In this document: piece by piece, positions 6,203 to 13,938 of the stretch | Layout of the letters: each line of letters starts with the position of its first letter | Numbering within the stretch: position 1 is the first letter of the stretch | NCBI GenBank assembly: GCA_030408475.1 | Contig: JAUHQG010000037.1 | Coordinates: forward strand, 1 to 32,757 | Origin: Candidatus Amphrikana amoebophyrae | GTDB lineage: Bacteria > Chlamydiota > Chlamydiia > Chlamydiales > JACRBE01 | DNA length: 32,757 nucleotides | Reading direction: 5' to 3' | Position numbers and translations under genes: made by a program | Notes under the pieces: generated by a model | Seen by the model: the letters and a program-made list of their open reading frames with translations, nothing else | Told to the model about the DNA's origin: nothing | Databases searched by the model: none

Positions 6203-8161
6203 ATGTTTGGAAGACTCAATGAATTAGCTTTAAAACACGACTACATCGAATATATGGCTGGCGTTTCCATGTTTTTTGGCTTGGTATTTATCATTTTTCT
6301 CATTACTTACCTTAAGCGATGGAAATGGCTTTGGAGAGAGTGGATCACTTCAGTCGATCATAAAAAAATTGGTGTGATGTACATTGTCACTTCATTTATC
6401 ATGCTTGTAAAAGGACTCATCGATGGTCTTATGATGCGCGCTCAGCAAGCGACTGCGTGTGGTGATTCCTTTGGATATTTACACGCAGAACATTTTCAGC
6501 AAATTTTTACGGCTCATGGCGTCACCATGATCTTTTTTGTGGGGATGGGGGTCATATTTGGGATCATAAATATCCTTTTGCCTTTGCAAATTGGAGCTCG
6601 AGATGTCGCTTTTCCCTTCTTGAATTCTCTCAGTTTTTGGCTTTTTGCTTCAGGTTCACTTTATATATTGATTTCTCTTGTAATTGGAACTTTTGCTGGA
6701 ACAGGATGGGTTGCTTATCCACCACTATCGGGACTTAAGTATAATCCGGGGGTAGGGGTCGACTATTGGCTCTGGTCCATTCAAATATCGGGAGCGGGGA
6801 GTTTACTCTCTGGCGTTAACTTCTTAGTTACCATTATCAAAATGAGATGTAAAGGGATGACCTTTATGAAAATGCCAATTTTTGTATGGGCTTCTTTTGC
6901 TACTATGATTTTAGTTATCTTTGCTTTCCCAGTATTAACAGCTACAATTGGCATGCTTTCTTCCGATAGATTATTGGACACTCATTTTTTCACTTCAGAT
7001 TTAGGTGGAAATCCAATGATGTATATCAATCTTATATGGGCGTGGGGCCATCCTGAAGTCTATATTTTGGTGCTACCAGCCTTTGGGATATTTTCTGAAA
7101 TCGTACCTGTATTTTCAAAGAAGAAACTCTTTGGATACACTTCAATGGTATGGGCTATTATCGCGATCGCATTTTTATCATTTATTGTTTGGCTACACCA
7201 CTTTTTCACAATGGGTGCAGGAGCAAATGTCAATTCATTTTTTGGAATAATGACGATGATTATTGCGATTCCTACTGGCGTGAAGATATTCAATTGGCTC
7301 TTTACGATGTTTAGAGGAAAAGTTACTTTCACAACTCCTATGATGTGGTTTTTGGGATTTGTTGTCATCTTTACGACTGGGGGAATGACAGGCGTTTTGA
7401 TGTCAATTCCTGGAGTTGATTTCCAAGTTCATAACAGCTTATTTCTAATTGCTCACTTTCACTCTGTTATAATTGGCGGAGTTTTATTTGGTTTTTTTGC
7501 TGGATACGCTTATTGGTTTCCAAAAGTGACAGGATTTAGATTGATTGAAAAATGGGGTAAAATTGCTTTTTGGTTTTGGATAGTTGGTTTTATAGTCGCG
7601 TTTTTCCCGCTATATATATTGGGGCTAGATGGAGCAACGAGAAGATTGAATCACTATGAGGCCGCAACTGGCTGGCAACCACTATTTATTATTGCAGCTT
7701 GTGGGGCCTTTTTGATTTTGATAGGTTTTTGTTTCCAAGTTCTTCAACTTTGGAAAAGTATTAAACATCGCGATGAAAACAAAGATGTGACAGGAGATGC
7801 TTGGGGTGATGGACGTAATTTAGAGTGGTCAACTACATCGCCACCTCCATTTTATAACTTTGCCATAGAGCCTACCGTAGAAGGTAGAGATGCTTTTTGG
7901 GAGATGAAACAACAAGGGACGAACAAACAAAAAATAGAGAAGTATGAAAACATTCACATGCCATCAAATACATCTTTAGGGTTCTTAATTGGATTTTTGA
8001 GTTGTGTATTTGGATTTGCCATGGTTTGGCATATTTGGTGGATGGCACTGCTCACTTTTGCAGGTATGTTAGCTTGCTTAATCACTCGCCTTTATGTCAA
8101 AAATATAGACTACTACGTCATGGCAGAAGAAGTAGAACAAATTGAAAATAGGAATAGTTAG
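6203..8161 (+). CDS. cyoB: Cytochrome bo3 ubiquinol oxidase subunit I
   Basis: 652 residues from ATG 6203, one base after the cyoA stop, with AGGAAA as ribosome binding site. It is the catalytic heme-copper subunit. The ligands are all present: His105 (low-spin heme, TAHG), His283 and Tyr287 (WGHPEVY, CuB and its cross-linked Tyr), His332-His333 (WLHHFFTMG), and His418 and His420 (IAHFHS; heme o3 and low-spin heme). Length and numbering agree with E. coli CyoB (663 aa, same ligands offset by one). Multi-spanning membrane protein with the N-terminal extension typical of the bo3 family. A start at 6158 within cyoA is possible in frame but unnecessary. Confidence 0.97.
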   Translation: MFGRLNELALKHDYIEYMAGVSMFFGLVFIIFLITYLKRWKWLWREWITSVDHKKIGVMYIVTSFIMLVKGLIDGLMMRAQQATACGDSFGYLHAEHFQQIFTAHGVTMIFFVGMGVIFGIINILLPLQIGARDVAFPFLNSLSFWLFASGSLYILISLVIGTFAGTGWVAYPPLSGLKYNPGVGVDYWLWSIQISGAGSLLSGVNFLVTIIKMRCKGMTFMKMPIFVWASFATMILVIFAFPVLTATIGMLSSDRLLDTHFFTSDLGGNPMMYINLIWAWGHPEVYILVLPAFGIFSEIVPVFSKKKLFGYTSMVWAIIAIAFLSFIVWLHHFFTMGAGANVNSFFGIMTMIIAIPTGVKIFNWLFTMFRGKVTFTTPMMWFLGFVVIFTTGGMTGVLMSIPGVDFQVHNSLFLIAHFHSVIIGGVLFGFFAGYAYWFPKVTGFRLIEKWGKIAFWFWIVGFIVAFFPLYILGLDGATRRLNHYEAATGWQPLFIIAACGAFLILIGFCFQVLQLWKSIKHRDENKDVTGDAWGDGRNLEWSTTSPPPFYNFAIEPTVEGRDAFWEMKQQGTNKQKIEKYENIHMPSNTSLGFLIGFLSCVFGFAMVWHIWWMALLTFAGMLACLITRLYVKNIDYYVMAEEVEQIENRNS

Positions 8162-8162
8162 T

Positions 8163-8762
8163 ATGAACCACATTGACCACAGCGCTCATCACGATCACGA
8201 TGCACAAGTTTATTCTAAAACCTTATTTGGATTTTGGGTCTATTTAGTTACTGATTTCATGCTCTTTGCCACTTTTTTTGTGACTTACGCTGTATACAGT
8301 CGTAATACTATGGGAGGGCCTGGCCCAGCTGAATTATTTCACTTACCATTTGCACTTTCTCAAACGCTGGTATTGTTGGCGAGTAGCTTTACTATTGGTA
8401 TTGCATCAGCTTTGGCCCATAAAGATAAGAAAGGGGCATCTCTTTCTTGGTTTGCAATCACATTTTTGATTGCGATCATCTTTACTGGCATGCAGTTTCA
8501 TGAATATGGACGACTCGTAAGTGAAGGGTACTCTTGGTCTACGAATGCCTTTTTATCGGCATTTTATACACTTGTGGGTATGCATACATTACATGTTTTA
8601 TTTGGCTTGATTTGGTTTGTTTTGTTTATGATCTCAGTGATGTCATCTGGCTATACAGCGACAAATTTGAGAAGAGTGAGCTGCCTTAAAATGTTTTGGC
8701 AATTTATCTATGTGATATGGATATTTATATTTACAATCGTCTACTTAATAGGGGTAAATTAA
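8163..8762 (+). CDS. cyoC: Cytochrome bo3 ubiquinol oxidase subunit III
   Basis: 199 residues from ATG 8163, one base after the cyoB stop. Five membrane helices are expected for CyoC and five hydrophobic stretches are visible. Characteristic segments are KTLFGFWVYLVTDFMLFATFF near the start, GMQFHEYGRL in the middle, GMHTLHVLFGLIW and the FWQFIYVIWIFIF end. The N-terminus is His/Asp-rich (NHIDHSAHHDHD), as in other CyoC proteins. Structural subunit of the oxidase, co-transcribed with the other cyo genes. Confidence 0.95.
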   Translation: MNHIDHSAHHDHDAQVYSKTLFGFWVYLVTDFMLFATFFVTYAVYSRNTMGGPGPAELFHLPFALSQTLVLLASSFTIGIASALAHKDKKGASLSWFAITFLIAIIFTGMQFHEYGRLVSEGYSWSTNAFLSAFYTLVGMHTLHVLFGLIWFVLFMISVMSSGYTATNLRRVSCLKMFWQFIYVIWIFIFTIVYLIGVN

Positions 8763-8763
8763 T

Positions 8764-9099
8764 ATGGAATTAAAGCAAAGCTGGAACACAAGTTTTAAGC
8801 CTGTCGTTTGGGGATTGATTATTTCTTTCATACTCACCCTAGTTTCGTATTTTATCGCTAGCGATGGGATGAAAGGCTCTTATACGCTATCTGTTATATT
8901 GTTAGCATTTGGAGCGGCGCAAGCTTTGGTGATACTTATATTGCATATGCATATATTTGCTGAATCGAAACCTCGTTGGAATCTCATTACATTTTTATTC
9001 CTCATCTTAGTCATATTTGTCTTAGTGGGGGGAACGCTTTGGATTATGTACAACCTAAGCTACAATACCATGCTCCCCGGCATGACTATCGATCTTTAG
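8764..9099 (+). CDS. cyoD: Cytochrome bo3 ubiquinol oxidase subunit IV
   Basis: 111 residues, three hydrophobic helices (about 15-32, 42-61 and 75-97) with the LHMHIFAESKPRWN loop typical of CyoD. Small assembly subunit of the bo3 oxidase. It starts one base after the cyoC stop. Its stop codon TAG at 9097-9099 lies inside the first arm of the long hairpin that closes the operon. Confidence 0.93.
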   Translation: MELKQSWNTSFKPVVWGLIISFILTLVSYFIASDGMKGSYTLSVILLAFGAAQALVILILHMHIFAESKPRWNLITFLFLILVIFVLVGGTLWIMYNLSYNTMLPGMTIDL

Positions 9100-9206
9100 G
9101 GTGGTTTTTTTTGATGAGATTTTGAATAAAAGAAAGAGAGGTGTACCCAAACGTACTACCTCTCTTTCTTTTATTCAAAATCTCATCAAAAAAAATCACC
9201 CTAAAG
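9094..9206. terminator. Very long hairpin, probable bidirectional terminator after cyoD
   Basis: Arms 9094-9142 and 9158-9206 are 49 nt each and complementary except for one G-T pair. Four more pairs (GTAC/GTAC) follow after a one-base bulge, leaving loop CCAAAC. Each arm carries a run of eight T or A. It sits between convergent genes cyoD (+) and the Cys-rich lipoprotein gene (-), so it can terminate both. It is much longer than an ordinary intrinsic terminator. Confidence 0.8.
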
Positions 9207-9382
9207 AAGCGCGGGTTAGGTTAGTGGGAAACATCCGACTCAGGTAAGAGACTGTCAAAAAATGAGTCAATTCCTGTTCAAATAAAGAGTTGATCTGATT
9301 TAGCTTGTAGCTCATTTTGCATGGATGACTTACCTACAGATGAGTGTTGAAATAAATATTGTAAATTTCATAATGGGATAGT

Positions 9383-9535
9383 TTAGTGTTTGCACTTGCA
9401 TTTTTGGCTGCATTTGCAATTTTCGCCGCAACACATATGACTATCACAATCTTTTATTACCTCATCGGTTTTAGAACATGATGTAAAAGTGATGCAAAAT
9501 AGTGCTGTTAATAATGATAAAGTCAATTTTTTCAT
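9383..9535 (-). CDS. Small cysteine-rich lipoprotein, metallothionein-like
   Basis: 50 residues from ATG 9535, ribosome binding site GAGGAT 5 nt upstream. Residues 1-19 form a lipoprotein signal peptide with lipobox FTSC, lipidated Cys20. The mature part has seven further cysteines (30, 35, 36, 40, 42, 46, 48) and histidines 33 and 50, in a CC / CxC / CxC pattern that suggests soft-metal binding such as copper or zinc. Its position between cyoABCD and cyoE, which make a copper enzyme, suggests metal storage or delivery in the periplasm; this is inference. A second, broken copy of its promoter and start lies at 11387-11472. Confidence 0.7.
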   Translation of the reverse strand: MKKLTLSLLTALFCITFTSCSKTDEVIKDCDSHMCCGENCKCSQKCKCKH

Positions 9536-9594
9536 AATATCCTCGTTGTTTTCTACTACAATACGATTTTCTCTTGATTTCTACAAGTCGTTTT
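9528..9594. repeat. 67-bp direct repeat, copy 1 (promoter and start of the Cys-rich lipoprotein gene)
   Basis: Nearly identical to 11406-11472, with a handful of mismatches. Covers -35, -10, ribosome binding site and the first codons of the lipoprotein gene. The two copies bracket the decayed gene and the TyrP-like transporter gene. Confidence 0.75.
9558..9586 (-). promoter_or_regulatory. Promoter of the Cys-rich lipoprotein gene
   Basis: Minus strand TTGTAG (9586-9581), 17-nt spacer, TATTGT (9563-9558). The spacing and -10 box are kept in the second copy (TTGTTG, 17 nt, TATTGT at 11464-11436). Confidence 0.5.
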
Positions 9595-9597
9595 AAA

Positions 9598-9792
9598 TTA
9601 TGAGCCAACGCTTGTATAAATAGTTGAAATAGCGTTTTGGCCATGTCTTAAAAAGTCTTTTTCTTTCATGTTGTTTTTCAAAATAGCTTTGTTGAACTTT
9701 TCAAGCCCTTTTTCGACCACTTTATCACAGTCATTCTATAGGCGCTTCTTAGAAATAATTTTAGAGGCAACGGATGCAGTTGGATAAAAAGC
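9598..9792 (-). pseudogene. Decayed gene fragment
   Basis: One minus-strand frame reads FYPTASVASKIISKK, a TAG at 9736-9738, then NDCDKVVEKGLEKFNKA and on to a TAA at 9598. Upstream the frame is closed by TAA at 9793-9795. The run looks protein-like on both sides of the stop. I cannot name the family. It fills much of the 410-bp stretch between the lipoprotein and transporter genes, where no intact gene is seen. Confidence 0.35.
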
Positions 9793-9846
9793 TTAACCTA
9801 TAGACATCTCTCAAAGGTCGAGTTAAAATATCGTATTATTTTTAAC

Positions 9847-9925
9847 CCCAAGATGTATGTAACAAAAGGCAAAAAAGTGGGAAATCTTACCTGTTTTTTG
9901 AAATATCTGTTACTTACAACTTGGG
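9847..9925 (-). terminator. Imperfect inverted repeat downstream of the transporter gene
   Basis: Arms 9847-9864 and 9908-9925 match at 16 of 18 positions (CCCAAG-TGTA-GTAACA core). A further inner pair, CAAAAAA/TTTTTTG, lies between them. Just downstream of the transporter stop at 9946, so probably a terminator, though the loop is large. Confidence 0.4.
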
Positions 9926-9945
9926 CTTTAGATTAGCAAAATAAG

Positions 9946-11280
9946 TTATTGAAAGATTTGCAAAATTATAACGTAGAGAAAAAAGAGGAGAGATCCACAC
10001 ATTGAGAGCTTGCCACCAACAACTCTATAATTGTAACCCCAAGTAGGTTGTCTTCTACCACTCCAGCACATTAAAATAGGTAAAATTCCAAGCAATATTG
10101 CTACAAAAATTCCAGCATACCCAAGTAGAGCTATAAATAAGTTAGGAGCAAGCATGACTAGCAACATAGGGGGGACAAATGTTAGAAGAGCTAAAGATAT
10201 TTTCTGACCTTTTTTACTTCGAATAGTTGTGCTGCTTTCATGCAATTCGGCTGAATTCGGGGCAGGAGTTTCATATGCCATATTTAATACTCTCGTTTCG
10301 TTAAATGCTGGTGAAATCGGAGAATTAGATTTTGAAGAAACTGTAATAGCGTCTTTGAAAAAATCCCAAAGGCTAATTGCTACACCTAATAGAGAAGTGA
10401 GGATGGCAAAGCAACAAAGTCCGCTCATGACTACAGGGATTACCTTGCTAGAAGTCACAATACTTGTTGATTGGATTAGACCTTGCAATGAATCTTTTGC
10501 TTGAGTTAAGGCGATCAAACTTAAATCCCCCTCTGAAGGGAGAGCTCCCATAATAGCTATTTGCCAACCAAAATAGAGAATAAGCGGGATGCATGAGCCT
10601 ATCCACAAACAAATACGAATCATGCGTACGTTGCGGTTCAAATAAGTAACAAGACTTGGAATTATAATATGATATCCAAATGCTGTTACTAAAACAGGGA
10701 ATGGCAGAGCCCAAGTAATACTTTTGGTTAATATTAAATTATCATAATTTATATGAGGTGAAATGACTCCGATTAAAAGAAAATAACATAAGGTAGCTCC
10801 GAGCACAAGGAATCGATTAAAATAATCAACAGCTTTTATACCTATCACAACTATACTTATAATAATAACAGATTGCATTCCAATTAGCATAATAGGGCCA
10901 ATAGTTTGGCCGGTTGTTTCGGCAAAGATATAGCTAATAATTGAATTTGTGCCCGATATATACACTGCAAGTAATGAATATAAAAGCAGAAGATAAGACA
11001 CCCAAGCAACGGCTTCTCCTTTGGGGCCAAGAGTATTTTTGCACATAGATATAAGATTTACATTCCCCTTCATGCTTAGATTGCATTCTAATAACAAAAA
11101 AGCAGTAAAAGTCATAATGAGCCAAGTAATTAAAAAACTTACTATGGATGGGAAAAATCCAATTGGAGCTGTTACCACTGGAAGGGCTATCATTCCACCA
11201 CCGATGGCTGTTCCAGAAATTAAGAGAATGGCGCCTAAGGCTTTAGTTGCCAATGAGATTTTATAAGACAATTGTGACAT
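9946..11280 (-). CDS. Aromatic amino-acid transporter of the HAAAP family (TyrP-like)
   Basis: 444 residues, about 11 membrane helices. The N-terminal GAILLISGTAIGGGMIALPV segment is the signature of hydroxy/aromatic amino-acid permeases (TyrP, Mtr); FGYHIIIPSLVTYLNRN in the middle is also typical. It carries a longer hydrophilic loop (about residues 325-365, Ser/Asn-rich) before the last helices. Inner-membrane importer, probably of tyrosine or tryptophan from the host; substrate is inferred. TyrP homologues are typical of chlamydiae. The gene sits as a single unit between direct repeats and splits cyoABCD from cyoE, suggesting local insertion or rearrangement. Confidence 0.88.
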   Translation of the reverse strand: MSQLSYKISLATKALGAILLISGTAIGGGMIALPVVTAPIGFFPSIVSFLITWLIMTFTAFLLLECNLSMKGNVNLISMCKNTLGPKGEAVAWVSYLLLLYSLLAVYISGTNSIISYIFAETTGQTIGPIMLIGMQSVIIISIVVIGIKAVDYFNRFLVLGATLCYFLLIGVISPHINYDNLILTKSITWALPFPVLVTAFGYHIIIPSLVTYLNRNVRMIRICLWIGSCIPLILYFGWQIAIMGALPSEGDLSLIALTQAKDSLQGLIQSTSIVTSSKVIPVVMSGLCCFAILTSLLGVAISLWDFFKDAITVSSKSNSPISPAFNETRVLNMAYETPAPNSAELHESSTTIRSKKGQKISLALLTFVPPMLLVMLAPNLFIALLGYAGIFVAILLGILPILMCWSGRRQPTWGYNYRVVGGKLSMCGSLLFFLYVIILQIFQ

Positions 11281-11311
11281 AGTTTTTCCCTAAAAATAAA
11301 TATGAATAAAA

Positions 11312-11340
11312 ATACTAAATAAATTAGTAAAATAAGTCAA
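11312..11340 (-). promoter_or_regulatory. Promoter of the TyrP-like gene
   Basis: Minus strand TTGACT (11340-11335), 17-nt spacer, TAGTAT (11317-11312), 31 bp before ATG 11280; AGGGAAA serves as ribosome binding site. Confidence 0.55.
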
Positions 11341-11386
11341 TAGATTATCAGCAATTCCCAGAAAAGCACAGGTAAAAGTTGACCCC

Positions 11387-11413
11387 CTAAGAGTAAAGCA
11401 ATAAATTTTTCAT
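11387..11413 (-). pseudogene. Frameshifted 5' remnant of a second Cys-rich lipoprotein gene
   Basis: The promoter, ribosome binding site and start of the lipoprotein gene recur here, but the frame closes after eight residues (MKNLLLYS). Reading one base out gives MKKFIALLL, a signal-peptide-like start. The cysteine-rich part is absent. A dead copy left by duplication. Confidence 0.5.
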
Positions 11414-11472
11414 AATATCCTCGTTGTTTTTTACTACAATACGGTTTTCTCTTGATTTCAACAAATGTTTTG
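11406..11472. repeat. 67-bp direct repeat, copy 2
   Basis: Second copy of 9528-9594, in the same orientation. It ends 32 bp before the cyoE start. Confidence 0.75.
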
Positions 11473-11504
11473 TCAAAATGAAAGTATTACACTAGGAATT
11501 AGCT

Positions 11505-12374
11505 ATGGAAAAAATTGCATTTCTCAAACGAACAAAAATCTACTATGATTTAACTAAACCATCTATTATTGGAGGCAATTTAGTTACGACTGTGGGGGGA
11601 TTTGCTTTAGCTTCTCGACTCCACTTTAATTTCTCTCTCTTATTCTTTACTCTTGTTGGAATTGCTCTTATTGTTGCCTCTGGTTGCGTTTTCAATAACT
11701 ACATTGATCGAAGTAGTGATCAGAAAATGACACGAACTAAAAATAGACCTTTAGCAAGAGGGCTTATTTCAGCTAAAGACTCTCTAATATTTGCAACAGC
11801 ATTACTTTTTTTAGGAACATTTGTATTGCTTAACTTTGTCAATTTCTTAGCCACTTGGATTGCTCTTATAGGTTTTGCAATTTATGCTGTTTGGTATAGT
11901 TTGGCCAAGCATCTTACGCCTCATGCTACTCTAATAGGATCACTTGCTGGGGCTGCTCCAGCAGCTGTTGGTTATGTTGCATCAAGTGGCACACTCGAGT
12001 TTGGCGCGTTGATTATTTTTCTCATAGTTATGTTTTGGCAAATGCCACACTTTTACGCCATCGCTATTTATAGGAAAAAAGAGTATGAAAAAGCGTCAGT
12101 ACCAGTGTTGCCATTAAAATATAGCATGAAAGCAACCAAGATCAATATGCTCGCATATCTTATCGTTTTTATGGGAACTAGCATATTACCAACTCTATAT
12201 TTGTATACGGGATATCTCTATTTGGTGACCACTCTTGTCTTAGGAACTTGGTGGCTTGTCACTTGCATCCAAGGGTTTTTTGCAAAAAATGATATTAAGT
12301 GGGCGCGAAAAATGTTTCTCGTTTCTCTTGTTGTCATCTTTGGAATATGTGGAATGTTGCTGCTTCCAATGTAA
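11505..12374 (+). CDS. cyoE: Protoheme IX farnesyltransferase (heme O synthase)
   Basis: 289 residues, UbiA-type membrane prenyltransferase that adds a farnesyl group to heme B to make heme O for the bo3 oxidase. The prenyl-diphosphate site NNYIDRSSDQKM is at about 64-75, followed by TRTKNRPLARG; the second site is seen around FWQMPHFYAIAIYRKKEY. About nine hydrophobic helices. The start has AGGAAT 6 nt upstream. Normally adjacent to cyoD, but here separated by about 2.4 kb of accessory DNA. Confidence 0.95.
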   Translation: MEKIAFLKRTKIYYDLTKPSIIGGNLVTTVGGFALASRLHFNFSLLFFTLVGIALIVASGCVFNNYIDRSSDQKMTRTKNRPLARGLISAKDSLIFATALLFLGTFVLLNFVNFLATWIALIGFAIYAVWYSLAKHLTPHATLIGSLAGAAPAAVGYVASSGTLEFGALIIFLIVMFWQMPHFYAIAIYRKKEYEKASVPVLPLKYSMKATKINMLAYLIVFMGTSILPTLYLYTGYLYLVTTLVLGTWWLVTCIQGFFAKNDIKWARKMFLVSLVVIFGICGMLLLPM

Positions 12375-12394
12375 AGCCGCTGCACATTAAATAG

Positions 12395-12423
12395 CGTAAC
12401 TTGCTTATTATAAACAAGTTACG
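12395..12423. terminator. Hairpin between convergent cyoE and transaldolase genes
   Basis: CGTAACTTG at 12395-12403 pairs with CAAGTTACG at 12415-12423, 11-nt AT-rich loop. No long T run follows, so termination strength is uncertain. Confidence 0.5.
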
Positions 12424-12437
12424 TGATTGAGTTTTGC

Positions 12438-13406
12438 TTAAGCGCTAGCGCGAAAAACTAGTTGCTCAAGATGCTTTTCAAGCTTAATGGTGTCAGCAGC
12501 AAACTTACGAATACCTTCAGAAAGCTTTTCAATAGCCATCGCATTGTCACCAAGCATATAGCGGAATGACTTTTCATCAATGACGATTTTTTGGATATCC
12601 ATAGATTTTGCTTTGCTAGCATCTAATTTAAGATCTACTTTACCTTCTAAACCTTGAAGCTCATTGAGTAGTTTTGGAGCAATCGTAAGAAGATCGCAAC
12701 CTGCGAGTTCTAAAATTTCACCTGAGTTTCTAAAACTAGCTCCCATAACTTGAGTTTTGTGGCCAAACTTTTTATAATAGTTGTAAATCTCAGATACTGA
12801 TGCCACGCCAGGATCTTTTGCAGGATCAAAATCATGCCCCTCTTCTTTTTTATACCAATCGAGAATTCGACCAACAAAAGGAGAAATAAGGGTAGCATTC
12901 ACTTGAGCACAAGCTACAGCTTGAGCCATGCTGAACATTAAAGTCATGTTACAATGAATTCCTTCGGCTTCTAATATCTTAGCAGCTTGAACCCCTTCCC
13001 ATGTAGCAGCCAACTTAATTAATACACGCTCTTTGGCAATGCCTGCTTCTTTGTAGAGCTCGATATATTGGTGAGCCTTAGCTACTGAACCTTCTACATC
13101 ATATGAAAGTCTAGCGTCAACTTCAGTTGAAACGCGGCCTGGTACAATTTTTAAAATCTCAACGCCAAAATTAACAAAGATCTTAGTAATCATCAAGTTG
13201 AGCTGATCGCGATGATCCTTACCATGCTTTTGTCCCCATTTTGCCCCTTCTTCAATCAAAGCCTTATATTCTTCTTGCTGCGAAGCTTTTAATATAAGGG
13301 ATGGATTGGTAGTAGCATCTGTAGGTTTGTATTTTTTGATATCATTGAATTCACCAGTATCTGCAACAATAGTGGTCATTTCTTTTAATTGATCGAGTTT
13401 ACTCAT
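12438..13406 (-). CDS. tal: Transaldolase
   Basis: 322 residues, TalB-type enzyme of the non-oxidative pentose phosphate pathway, cytosolic; it transfers dihydroxyacetone from sedoheptulose 7-phosphate to glyceraldehyde 3-phosphate. [10 protein letters not shown] and [13 protein letters not shown] lie near the start, and the Schiff-base lysine is Lys131 in [12 protein letters not shown]. The downstream [12 protein letters not shown] segment and ISPFVGRI(L)DW are conserved. GAGGAATT precedes ATG. It lies 34 bp downstream of the lipoprotein gene at 13441-13938 and may share its transcript. Also a neighbour of the V-ATPase cluster in Chlamydia. Confidence 0.96.
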   Translation of the reverse strand: MSKLDQLKEMTTIVADTGEFNDIKKYKPTDATTNPSLILKASQQEEYKALIEEGAKWGQKHGKDHRDQLNLMITKIFVNFGVEILKIVPGRVSTEVDARLSYDVEGSVAKAHQYIELYKEAGIAKERVLIKLAATWEGVQAAKILEAEGIHCNMTLMFSMAQAVACAQVNATLISPFVGRILDWYKKEEGHDFDPAKDPGVASVSEIYNYYKKFGHKTQVMGASFRNSGEILELAGCDLLTIAPKLLNELQGLEGKVDLKLDASKAKSMDIQKIVIDEKSFRYMLGDNAMAIEKLSEGIRKFAADTIKLEKHLEQLVFRASA

Positions 13407-13440
13407 TTTAATTCCTCGGTGTTTTTTTTTATGTTAGCAG

Positions 13441-13938
13441 CTAAAGATCAAAAATCATAGTAGTTTTAAAGCTCGATAGAGGGTGGCTTTTTCTAGATTT
13501 ATCTAACATATACTTAAATTGCTCTAAATTAACCGTGGTTTGATATCCACTCAAAGATAAAGTAGCCTCTTTGGCATTTTCAAAAAGGGTTAACAATTCA
13601 GGGAGAACTTCATCGGGAATTCGAACTCGTTGACTCCCTTTTAGTAAAGTGGCTGTAAAAGAAAAATTTCCTTTATCAGTTTCTATATTGACCGGTACTT
13701 GCTTTGAGTCTGCAATAGTTTTAAGTTCACCTACGAAAATATTCAAATAGGCGCGCATTTTCCCCTCATAATATACCCACTGCATTTGGGGTTCATTTAC
13801 TTTATCAGTAACTTTTGTTGCAATCTCAGAAATGTTATGTTTTTTCGTGTGGGATGGGTGGTACTTGCGGGCAAAGGTGCTTCTTGGATGTTCACATGAT
13901 GCGAGTAATACTAATACAAATGGGAGCAATCTTTTCAT
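13441..13938 (-). CDS. Predicted lipoprotein of unknown function
   Basis: 165 residues. Residues 1-14 are a lipoprotein signal peptide with lipobox LASC, lipidated Cys15. The mature protein is soluble and mixed alpha/beta with no domain I recognise; a basic His/Lys-rich stretch follows the lipid anchor (about residues 24-35). The start overlaps the stop of the upstream gene by 4 bp (ATGA), so the two are translated together and probably act together in the envelope. Confidence 0.65.
   Translation of the reverse strand: MKRLLPFVLVLLASCEHPRSTFARKYHPSHTKKHNISEIATKVTDKVNEPQMQWVYYEGKMRAYLNIFVGELKTIADSKQVPVNIETDKGNFSFTATLLKGSQRVRIPDEVLPELLTLFENAKEATLSLSGYQTTVNLEQFKYMLDKSRKSHPLSSFKTTMIFDL

Noticed and set aside
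10229..10504. Plus-strand frame of 91 codons inside the TyrP-like gene
   Set aside because: It is opposite to a well-conserved transporter gene and shows no protein-like features or ribosome binding site.
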